64,000 bases of DNA, from the NCBI RefSeq assembly GCF_035046505.1, contig NC_089822.1:100324659-100388658 (forward strand), written 5' to 3'. This stretch comes from Tiliqua scincoides. Taxonomy: Eukaryota; Chordata; Lepidosauria; Squamata; Scincidae. The notes under the pieces were generated by a model. That model did no database searches. It was not told the DNA's origin and saw only the letters and a list, made by a program, of their open reading frames with translations. A program made the position numbers and the translations under genes. Below, in pieces: positions 32,257-44,200 of the stretch (the first letter of the stretch is position 1; every line of letters starts with the position of its first letter).

Positions 32257-35200
32257 CTGCAGACAAGGAGACACAACAGGTATTGTAGTCTTGAGTTCAG
32301 CAGTATAGTGTATTTTCTGCTTTCCAACTGACAAATGAGTTCAACTGTCATGGTCCATATTCACAATACTTTCACTGAAAGTACTAGTCTTCTAAGCAAG
32401 ATTATATGCAAACATCACCAGTGCCAGCTTTTTGCTGGCAAAATTCAGTAGCAACAGAAGCAAGGACTATACCAATGCTAACATTTCATTTATAAAACGG
32501 TACTGTAAATTGAAAATCTGTTACCCAAATTTAAGACAGCGAACAAACTTGACTTGTAACAAAGTACAGAATTAATTTTTACATTTGACAGAAAATATCA
32601 TGAAACATATTACTAAATTAAAGATAATGGCAGTGAGGTATCTGGGAATTGCTGTGAGTTTGTTGCTCACTTCTCTATTCCCAAATTCATCATTGACCTC
32701 TTCCTTCCAAGTCTGTTAAGCACTACAATCTTTATTCCATTCTCAGAAAAACTATTGCCATAGAACTGCCTAATTCCAGCACTTTAGATGAAGCGGTCAG
32801 GTGAGTTCCACACCTTCTCTTTTTGTCATTTTTTAAAGCATTACAAAGTTGGTTCATCTTGCTGGATGTTTTCATTCCGCCACATGAACCTTGCCCACCA
32901 CAAGTATCTATGACCATCCTAGCCATTTCCTTCCTTTGGGACCAATTTGTATGAACAACTGCAGGGGGATCTTCTTCTCCAGCTCCTCAATGTGAGCCTT
33001 GCTCTGCTCCCCATATATTTTGCATGATAAAATCACACAATAGCAACCACAGGGAAACCCAATCTCTTACTTCTCTTAAGAAGCTACTCTTTGATTCCTC
33101 ATTATTTGCTCTGAGCCACCGGTACAATTGAAGTTGCAGCCAGCAAGTTTGGACCCTGCTACTCACAGTTCAGAGGACGCTGCTGTCGTTGCTCCCTGGG
33201 TTCCTTTCCCAATCTGGTCTTTCTTCTTACCCTTCTTCCTCCCACGATAGTAAGAACGTTCCCGCATGGGAAGCCAGCGTTCAGGATCAGGGGTCACTTT
33301 AGGATCATAGTTCTTTGGCAGTTTTCCTAAGTAACATCAACACAAGAGTCACTTGCTTACACTGATTTAAGAACTGCTGCACTGCAAGCAGAAATACCGA
33401 CTAGCCAAAAGTAGTGTATCATCCCCATGAGCTGTGCAATTTGCACAACTCTCCCACAGTGTGCAAATCACATCACATACTGTATCTAGATACATGCTTT
33501 GATACTTTTCAGAAGGAAAGATGCTGCTGTTGTAAGTAGCAGGTCATACTTGATATTAAATACTGGCTCATGTTGAACTACTTAGAGCAATGAGTCCTAG
33601 ATAAAAAAAGTGTACCATAATCCTAGAACTGCATATAAACCCAAGAAAAGTTCTACTAGGCAAGATCAAAAGGTACCTGAGTTAGTACCCCATCTCTAAC
33701 AGTTGGCAACCCAATGCCTCTGGGAGGCTGGCAAGCAAGGTGCATCAGCCTTTTCCTGCTGTTTACCAGTTACCTCCACCGTGCAACCAGTATTCTGAAG
33801 CATGCCACCTCTAAACAAGAGCTTGAAAAGTTACTGTTTACACTGCACAATTGTTGGGAATTTTTAACCCCCGTTGCAGGTCAACTCCATTTGTATTTGG
33901 CTTCTTGAGTCAGTTCTGAAAATTCTATTTTATACTGACCATGTTTAGATCCACCTAGCCCATACTGTCACAATTTCAAACAACTAGACAGCCAATAGCG
34001 GCAAGGCACTCACCCTTCTTTTTCTTCCTCTTTTTCTTGACATCCCCTTGGCTAGAGAGAAAACAAAGAGATGTCACATCAACTTGCATCAGATGCAACA
34101 GTCATTCCAGCTGCATGGGTTGCCAGTTTGCTTTCAGGTTCAAGTCAAGGTACTGGCTACAAATGACTGTTAAAGCCCTGAACAGTCTGGGACCAGGAAA
34201 TCTGGCAGACTCCCTTCTAAACAAATCTACCTGTGCCCTGAAATCTTCAGGGGAAGCTTTACTGCATGTCCCTCACTTGTCTGAGATGAGGCTGGAGAAG
34301 ACAAAGGAGAAGATTCTGGGTGGTAGCTCCCTTCTTATAAAACACAGGCCCTCAAGAGGTCTGCTGTGCTCCTTCTCTTCTTTCCTTTATGCACTCTGTT
34401 TTCCAATGAGTTCCCTGATTATGATGGAATTTTATTGTATAGCTTGGTTTGTTTGATTTGGTGCTGGTTTTACTGCATTTTATTTATTATCAGTAAATAT
34501 AATTTTATGTTTTATATTTGAAATGGAGTTGATTGCTGCTTTGAGGCTTTTGAATAAAGCAGGGTATATATTTTTAAAAATAAAACAGGACTAATGGATC
34601 TCAAGGGAAGAGATGGGGCTGTTTGTGACAGGAAGATATTTATTCTGGTTACTGAACTGGCTTTCTTTCTATCAACACTGCTCAAGGCATCCAAACTTTA
34701 TAATACTTTTACCCTTGCTCTTTCTGCAGGCTCTCGTTTGTGGGTTTCCCTCCTTTCTTCCGAATATATGTAGCCCCGTGTGAGTTTTCAAGTGCATCCA
34801 CATCCACTTTCAAAGACATCGTGTCCGAGGAAGGCAAGTGCTTGCTAAGACTATTGTGGTGAAACCATTCAGGAAAAACAATATGCATGCCTAAAGCAAG
34901 TAAGAGCAGCAAAGGAAATGATCTTTTTATTTATGGACCAGCAGATGAACAAAACAGATAAAGTTGGGAGATCTGAAAAAGTCCTAGCTCCTTAGAAGAA
35001 AACGTTGGCTTGGCTGACAAGTTTTCTTCCATCCATCCCCAAGCTTCTAAAAAGGAAGAAGAGTGCTCAGCAGCCACAACAGTAGTTTGTAACTGTGTTC
35101 CTGGATCACAGAGGGCAACAAGCAGGGAGATAAATGTGGGCCTAAAAGCTGTAGTCAGTGCCCTGTGTGGAGTGCATGCCTCAGAAAGTGACTCAAAATC

Positions 35201-38200
35201 CTCTGTAATGCATAAGTGTATTTTAACACTGGGGTTCTTCAGTAGACAGGTCAATATGGCCATTGTACTCTAGAGAGGGAAGTGTTGTTGAAAGCACTGC
35301 TGTAACACATATGTCCAATGGAAGGAATGGCAAAGGAAAGCTGCTCCTCCCACAAACCGTGAAGGATACACTTTAGCTTTCTCAGGATCAACCAGAGAGT
35401 ACGCAGAGATGAGCTGAGCCAGGGTATGGACATCATCTGGATTTTGCCTGTAAAAAGTACAGAAATTAAATAATTCTACCCTTTCAACAGAGGGCAGACA
35501 GCTCAGTTTTATACACCATAGGAAGAACTTCTGCAGATTAGCAACCAAGTGAGGGATTCCATTTCCACCTCCCATGGGAGTGAGAAACAATATTTCAAGT
35601 GGCAAATGGCCTCTATACTTCCCTTTAAATACAGCAACACTCCATCCACCTATCTCCACCAGGAAGAAAGACAGGTGGAAAGTCCAGCAGGATAGTCAGA
35701 ATGTCTCTTGCTCCATGTATGCCCCATCACTGTATAATTTTCCTGGGTCAACCTCATGTATTTCAAAAGCATGAAGATCAAACATGGACAATCGTTTTAT
35801 CCAGCAGGTTCTTGGGTACAAGATAAAGATGGTGGCACCACCAGGAAGGACAACCTGCCAGGAGCCAATTTGGCTCACTGAATTGAATACTGTATGATGT
35901 TCTGGTTTTAAACTAAGTAGCTTTGGAAGTCAGTCCTCCTATCTCAGTCCTCAATCTTTGTAAATGACTATACTGTAAGCCAAACTTACAACTGAGGCTT
36001 TCCCACAAATTACCTTTGTCCTACATTGAGACAATTTCCATCTAGGAAGTGAACAGAAGGTAATATGCAGAGTACCACAATTATGGCAGTTAGTCTCTCA
36101 TATTGCACAAGTACATGCACCAGAACTTTAACTGTGGGGTAGAAGACAAAACAAAAAGCTTATACACTGCACTTCACACAACCTCCACATTTGCCTCCAC
36201 ATGAGCAACATAGTAGAAAATAACTATACTAACAAAGCTACCCCAAGCAGGGCACCTAGGGAAGAAGAACACTGCATGGTAGCTAGTGTGCCTGCATACA
36301 TGGAATCTTCCTCCAGGAGAATTTAAGACTCTGCCACTCCGTTACTGTAATACAAGGCCCAGCAAGTGTGGGCAAGGAGAGAGAACATTCATTATATTTT
36401 TACACTCAGGTGCCAGATTGCAAGGCTCAGGAAGTAGTGGGGAGGACAAAAAGCAAGCAACCAAACTGACAGGAACAAGATAGCAACACTGCCTTTGAGA
36501 GAATAAACACAGGGGAAGACTCCGGGATCTGGATGATAGCAGAAACTGCGAGCATGAAGGATGAACACTGACTGGGAAACCTGAAGGCAAACTAGAGGAA
36601 ACTACTTGTGAAGTTGTCCTAAAATAGTCATCATCTTCTCATGACCTGAGCCCATGTTCAGAGTTCCTCCACCCACCTGATATCCAGCACTGGACATTCA
36701 GTGTCCACTAGAAGTCACCTACATTTTATTCTGGACACTTTCTTTCAAAGAGGTTTCTAGTCAGCACCAGGAAAGGATCACTTTTGGACCATCTCCCCAA
36801 CATGCACAGTGTAGGAACTTAAGCTTGTCTGCAATTTCATCCCATGTTCTATACTTTCAGCCATGAGTTAAAAAATTTTTTTTAAAGCTTTACTAAGTCT
36901 TGTTTTCAGTACATTTGCTCCACTTTCAACAACCTCTTTCAGAAATTAGTAAGCTCACTTAAGTCTTTTCCCATATGGCTCATGTTTACGCTATCCAGGA
37001 AAGGACTTACTTCCACAGCTCCTCCAGATCACTAATGGCTTCCTTCTTCCGGCCATGTTTCAGCTTAAAGTTAGCTGCTTCCCTGATCAGCGACAAATGA
37101 ATTGGTGACTTTGGCTGAAAAATGACATTTGCTTCATTAAGTTTGGAAGCAATCTACATGCCAAAATGATCACATGAAAAGAGACTACTTGCTTGTATTT
37201 GGAACTTTCTGAATTTAGGGATCCTCTGAAACAGATAGGCAGGGTGTGTGCATGAATGCATGCCTCTGTCTCTAATAGCTGAAAGGCTTCAATCACACTA
37301 TGGGTGCAATCCTAACCAACTTTCCAGTACTGACATAAGGGCAATGCAATTTTAAGGTAAGGGAACAAACACTGCCTTACCTTGAGGAGGCCTCCATGAC
37401 TGCCCCCCACCTGCAGGATCCAGCGCATGCCCCACTGGCACAACTACGCCAGTGTTGGAAAGTTGGTTCGGATTGTACCCTATGAGACTCAGATTACTAC
37501 CTAATGTAAAAGCCTCGTTATTCCTGCTGTACCCCAAGTTTAACAGCCTTTTAAAAAATCAAATTCTTGTTTTTAGAAAGGACAACCTGTGAACAGGTTA
37601 GCAATTTTTACTAGTTTCCAAGCCAGATGGCACCTAGTCAAGGAATCTGCTCATCTAGCACACAGAAGTTTTTCTTTTGCATAGTTTCCCATCCTTCCTT
37701 GTTGCCACTACAGGTCTGCCCACATTATCCATGGATTTGGAACCTGCAAATTTCTTCATCCACTGGTCCCTGAACCAACGGGTGCCAGCAGACCTGGACC
37801 TTCCTGAGGTGAGGGGAGCTCTGCTCTCCTCACCTCCGGTGGGTCTTCTGAGCCCTGCAGAAGCTGCACACATCCACCCGTGGCCTCTGTGGGCCTCAGA
37901 ATCACTGCTACAATTTTAAAAAATGACTCCTGGTTTTGCTGAAAAACCAGAAGTCGATCTTTTTATTCCGAGGCCCACATAGACCACGGGTGAACGCACG
38001 TGGCGTTTACGGGCTTCAGAAAACCTCCAGGCTTTCTAGAACACTGCTCCTGTCACCTTCAAAGGTTTAAAAGGCCCCAAAATCAGCACATTCCATGGAT
38101 TTTGGTATCCATGGGAGTTCTAGGAACAGAAGCCCTGTGGATAAAGAAGGACCACTGCATTCTCTGTTTCTTAGCAGCCCTCACTGAGTCTGTGATGCAA

Positions 38201-41200
38201 AAAAAAAAAAAGATGAAGAAAAAGTCAGGGCAGGAAGTGTTCTCTCCAAAAACCTTAGTCTAATAGTTTGATGTTTCTGCTTCAAGTGCCAGTAAGTATT
38301 TAAAGAGTGTTCAAAGCACTTCACATATACGAACTAATCCTTTCAACAGTCTTGGAAGATACAGACCCTTAGAATGCATTTACTATGAGCTTGGGTTACT
38401 GAAGCTAAGAGTACAGAAGCATTTCTTTCAGGACAGTATAAGTTCTCTCATGACTCAATTCAAGATTTACTGCTATAAACCATCTAGGAGTTCAAGGAGA
38501 CCAACGGATTCAAAAGATTATAATGCTTTTAAAGTTATCAGAGTATAGACTGATGTTGCTATCTCTCTTCTTCCTATTAATACTATCCAGTTTGGGGTGG
38601 GGGATGCAAGTTGATAAGTCCTTCACTAAGTCACACATACAATTTGTCCAATTGTATCACATCAGCACTCCAATGATCTACTTGCCTGGAATTCTTGATA
38701 CCACTCAATAGTTTGTGCCAAGACCTCAATAGCACTGTCAATGTCTTCTTCATGGCTGTACATTGTCACTAATGCAGACACCTGTAGTTATTTGGAAGAC
38801 AATATTAAGAAATTGATGACACCAGGGAAACAATTTTATGACAAATACAGGAACAAGTAATACAATAATAGACTTTTAAAAAGAAAATTTTAATGGAACA
38901 AAGTATTTTCAAACTGCTGCTAAAGTGGTTATGCAAAGATGTCATGGCTTCTGCAGCATACATCATGGGCCAGCTGGTGTTCCCAAGAGCTGTTATTAGT
39001 CCTCATTTTTAAGAAAATCTGTGATTAATATTTTTGGAACAGTTGGAAATATAAAAATTATGATATGGACATATGCTTGGCATTCATGATGGAACTGACC
39101 CTATTTTTCTGACATGGAACCAAGTTAAAGATGCAATGCTCTTTCAAGCCCACAATAAATTTAAATAAGTATCAACAGGGGAGAAGAGACATTAAGTATT
39201 CACAAGGGTTAGAAGGAGGCAACTAAAAAATCCATACATCATAACATTTGTATAATGTTGCAGATGTTGATTATTTATAATCCTGCTTCCAACCAGGCTC
39301 ATAATCGCTTCTAGATTAGCAGTCAAGGACTCTGTTCTTTCCTTTTATGTCTTTAGGAAGTAAAGGCATGAGAGCTAAAGTCTGTTACCACTTTTTCCAG
39401 TGGCCCAAACACACCTATGACAGGCAGTCCAAAAGGAACTTGTCTACAAGTCATCTAGATAAATATTAAAGCATCTGAGAGCCCAATCCTGTGCTTGGTG
39501 GCACGGCACGCCTCACCGATGGGCTCCTGTCCATGCTACCCCAGCGCCGGCTGGTGCTGGGCTAGCACGGGTCAGTCACCCAGCTTCCGCGGCTCTCCCA
39601 GACCACCGAGCCACGGCAAGGTAAGTGGGGGCAGGGAGGAGGCGTTCCAGGGAGGGGGGAGGCCAGCGGGGGGCGGAGAGAGGGCGAGGGCAAGGCGTGA
39701 CGCAGAGGCATGACAGGGAGGGGGGCGGGAGGGGTGGGAGGGAGGTGGGTCCACGGAGCTCTGCTCTGCAGAATCCAAGGCACTCATGGAGGGCTCCACG
39801 CCCTGCACGAGCACCTTTACCACTGCGGGGCTTCTTACCTTACCCGGGAGAAGGGGACAAAAGTCCCCTTCTGCTGAGGTGCCTCCTGCGGTAGCCCAGG
39901 GCGCGCAGGATCCAGCAGCAGCTGTTCTTGGTGCCGCCAAGGCTGGGCACCCCGGGCAGCTCAGGATTGGGCTGTGAGCCTTCTATGTCTAACTGTAAGG
40001 CACAACAAAAGCCAGAATAGCATGCCTGGAAATGTATGGGATACAGGGAAGATAAGAGGCATAAAGTTCAACATGTATTCAAATATATCTACAACTTACC
40101 ATGCCTGGCTTGTGCCTTAACTCTTCTATAGTTCTCAGGATGATGCATGCTTTGGTGACATTGCCTTTGAGAGGGAAGACAAAAAGTGCAGTTAATATTA
40201 ATTTTCTCCAGCCTCCTATTCTCTCAATGAGGGCCCCTCTTTGTTAAGGGGCCAGGGAGCATAACCTTAATCAAACTTGCATATGTGTATGGCAATGAGA
40301 GGTGGGAGTGGTGGAGAGCCCTGAAACCAGAGCCTTCTCTCTTTAGCCTGACCTGTCCCTAGCCAAAATTGGTAGATGCAGTTGATCAAAACCAGGCAAC
40401 CTTGAAAGCGTCTCTCTCAGTTTCATGGACAATTCTCAAAAAACCAATCCAATAGCATGCAGCCAAGCATCTAGGAGTACTGGGGCAAGGCTTTCATTGA
40501 GTCCAACCGAGTTCAGTCAAGTAACAATTTTGAAACACAATCTTATTTTAAATACAATTGGGGGGGATTGGATATTATAAGGAGAAAAGTAAAAACAAGC
40601 TGACTTGGAAAACAGCTTGGAAATAGGCAGTGAATCTAAGTAAAAAGATAAGCAGGCAATTATGGACAAATTTAAAGCAAATTCTTCCTAAAAACACACC
40701 TATATCTTACTGCAGTAAGTACATCTGGGAACAGTATTGGGCTGAGAGGTCCATTACAACCTCTCTGATAACCAGGGTGGCAGAGAACAAATTGAGCACC
40801 CTCAGATGCCATCTCTGAGGGAGCCAAGATAAACATACACAAGCATCCTTGGGCGTGACTTCAAGAAACCAGGGTTCAATGATATCATTGGATTCTGTTC
40901 AATTGGATTGATTACGATCACCTGGGCATCCCTACTTGCCTTCTGTTCTGGTCAGGAGGGTTTAGATGCTCAATCCCAGCAGTTTAGGACCTACTGTTCT
41001 TGGGGAAACCATCAAAGATGACAGGGCATTCACAAAACAACCTGTCTGTCTATTTGGCCATGTGGCCTTTCTGCTGCTTTCAAAGTGTTTCAGGGAAGCC
41101 TCTTTCCTACTGAACCATATGCTGAGGTTTCCCTAAGGGAAACATATGGGGGCCAATAATGAGCAAGAGAGAATTCAATCACAACAGCATATTATAATTC

Positions 41201-44200
41201 TGTAGAAGCTAGCTACTGGAACATCTCAGCTTTCATTTAAAAACAAAAAGTAACTTATGCCTGGAAGTCATAATTCAAAGTCATAAGTCAAAATTTGCTT
41301 GGAAACATGGGGGGCAATATCTGCGGATTCCTCAAAAGCCAAAGAATGACTGCATATATCACCATTGTTTAGAGCAGGGGTGCCCAAACCCCTGCCCGGG
41401 GGCCATATGCGGCCCTCGGAGACCCCCAATCCGGCCAGCAAGGAGCCCCCAGTCTCCAGTGAGCCTCTGGTTACTTGCTGGAGCCTGCACTGGCCCAACA
41501 CAACTGCTCTCAGTATGAAGGCGACAGTTCAACCTCTTGTGTGAGCTGCAGGCCAAAGGCTCCCTTCACTTCTTGCTACTTCACATCTATGAAGCAGAAG
41601 TGGCAGCGAAGGAAAGGCTGACCTTGCTTTGTGCAAGGCCTTTTATATGCCTTGAACTATTGCGAGACCTTCATTCATTCATATGTTCCATCTTTAATAT
41701 ATTCATTTATGTAAATTTATTCAAATTTGAAATGTGAATTCTTTTTTTCCCTGGCCCCCGAAACAGTGTCAGAGAAATGATGTGGCCCTCCTGCCAAAAA
41801 GTTTGGACACCCCTGGTTTAGAGGTTGGGTTTTGTATAGCTCCTTGTCTCAAACCATAATTGACAAAATTAGAATGATACAGAGTAGTAAACTGCAGACC
41901 CATAAAATCAACTAGGCTACAGTACCTTGAGCAACTTTCAACTGTGCCATAGTCAGTTTGATCTCAGCTGCTTTTTCAGGGTGCTGATCAGCAAACTCCT
42001 GCAAGGTGAAAACAAAAATACAAGTCAGGAGGTTTTAAAACAGGATCAGCTTCAGAACAAACAGAAGTCTTGTAACAAATGACTCTCACATTGTGGAATC
42101 TCACGTCATGAGACTTCTCTGTAACGAACTCTAAAGTGCAAGTACATGGAGATGCATAATGAATAGCTATTTTTGTGTTCAAATAAGGACATATTTTTGC
42201 TAATTTATTCAAGATTTTAAGTGCTTGTTAATAACTTTATGGAACCTAAGCTTAACTATTATTAAGTGTTATGTTATAATAACTAATAACTTGGCAGTAA
42301 GTTAGGGTATAAAACCATGGAGTTCTGAAAACTCTGGGGGCAAAGCTTGATGCAGACACAACCATGCCTTGTAAGGGGTGTGCACTCCTTTCCTCCCTCA
42401 TGCTCAAATTTCTCTGTTCCCTTTTGTCTTCAGAGTAGATCAAGGGGTAACATTACATCTGCATTAGCATTATTAATAACCACACTTAGCTCAAACCACA
42501 GTTTGTAAACTCACTGCAAAATATTATTATAAACCAAGGTATAAAGCCAAGCAAACCCCTGGGGGCTGGGGATAAGAATAGGCCCTCAGTTTGGCTGTAC
42601 TTGTCGTAAGAGGCGACTAAACAGCCACCGGGTAGATGGGACTCGTTAGCCTGGGAAGGCAGCTCATCTGAGAGAAGGAAAACTCTGATCCCAAACCTCC
42701 ACTGCCTTGTGGCTACATCCAGTTATGGAAAAGGCTTCAGGAGTCAACCTTGAGGCAAAATCCGGAGCCGGAGTCCCTGAGGCAGTTCATGGCTGAATAC
42801 AGTCATGTTCTGGCAACTCCTGCGACGCCGCTGGAACCAACCGTATTGGCCTCTGCCTTTCCATTGGACCATTTCAGCGACGTGGAGAGGGGGGATTTGC
42901 TGCATGGGTAACAGCCTATCCTCCATACCTACTTTACCCAGGCTTCGTGCTCTGGAGAGGACACTGTTCCAGAACCACCATTCAGAGCGTGACACCATAG
43001 TCTTTCGAGACTGAAGGATGCCAACAACAAAGCCAAGCATGCTTTAAAGCCAAGCATGGCTTTAAAAGTCACTGAAGAAATTATGCTGCATCATAGTTAG
43101 AGCTGATAACAAAAAGGAATTCAAGTATGTGAGGAGAAGTGAGGGTGAAGAAATGTACAAGCCTGTGGAAGAGATCTAGCAGCATCATGTCTTTCAGATC
43201 TCAACCCGAGTTAAGCCAATTAAGCTATTTCTGCCCAACATTGCATATATGCAACAGGGATTACACCTGTGGGCTGGGCAGAAATGAGTTAACTGTGGTT
43301 AAGTATTGTCTACATGGGGCAATGGATAGGAAGAGAAGCATAGTGCTCTAGTGAAAAATTGAAGAAAAAACAGGACATCAACATCTAGACCAGGGGTGCC
43401 CAAACCGCAGCCTGGGGGCCATTTGCAGCCTTCGGGGACCCCAAATCCGGCCCACGGGGACCCCCCAGTGTCCCACAAGCCTCTGGCCCTCCAGGGTCTT
43501 GTTGGAGCCCATACTGGACTGATGCAACTACCCTCAGTGTTAGGGCCAACTGTCTGACCTCTTGGATGAGCTGCAGGTCAAAGACTCCCTCTGCTACTTG
43601 CTGTTTCACATCTGTGAAGCAGCAGCGGAAGCAAAGGAGTATATATAATAATATATTATTATAAACTGTAATATATTCACTTATGTAAATTTAAGTAAAT
43701 TTATTCAAATTTTAAATGTAAATTAATCCTTTTTCCCCAGCCCCCAACACAGTACCAGACAGATGATGTGGCCCTCCTGCCAAAAAGTTTGGACACCCCT
43801 GCTCTAGCCAGTGCTTACAGGAAGAAAGCCAGATGTATATCAACATGGTTCAGAGCTATACACCTCCCCCTCCTCTGAGGAAAGTACCAGAGTACTCAAG
43901 TAGCAAAGTACGCATACCTGTAGAAGCTCTATTGCCTTAGTATGCTGCTTCTCTCGATACAACTGAGCTGCCTGGATCAACACAGGGAGGAGGTGTTCAG
44001 GACTCTGTGACTGTAAACTTGATGCCAGTTTTCGGCATTGATCTGCCTAAGGAGTAAAACAAAAATTTGGTGAGTTAGGAAAGCAAATTATATAGAGAGA
44101 AATGAGAGTAAAACAATGGTGTTTAAAGAAACAGATGGTCTAACTTGCAATAGCTCCTTTCTGCCTTGAGAAGAGACTATACCATGTTTCCACAAATATT

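Noticed and set aside
39562-39940. Possible CpG-island promoter inside SRP72 intron 12
   Set aside because: The GC-rich stretch ends exactly at inverted repeats, so a transposon-like unit explains it better.
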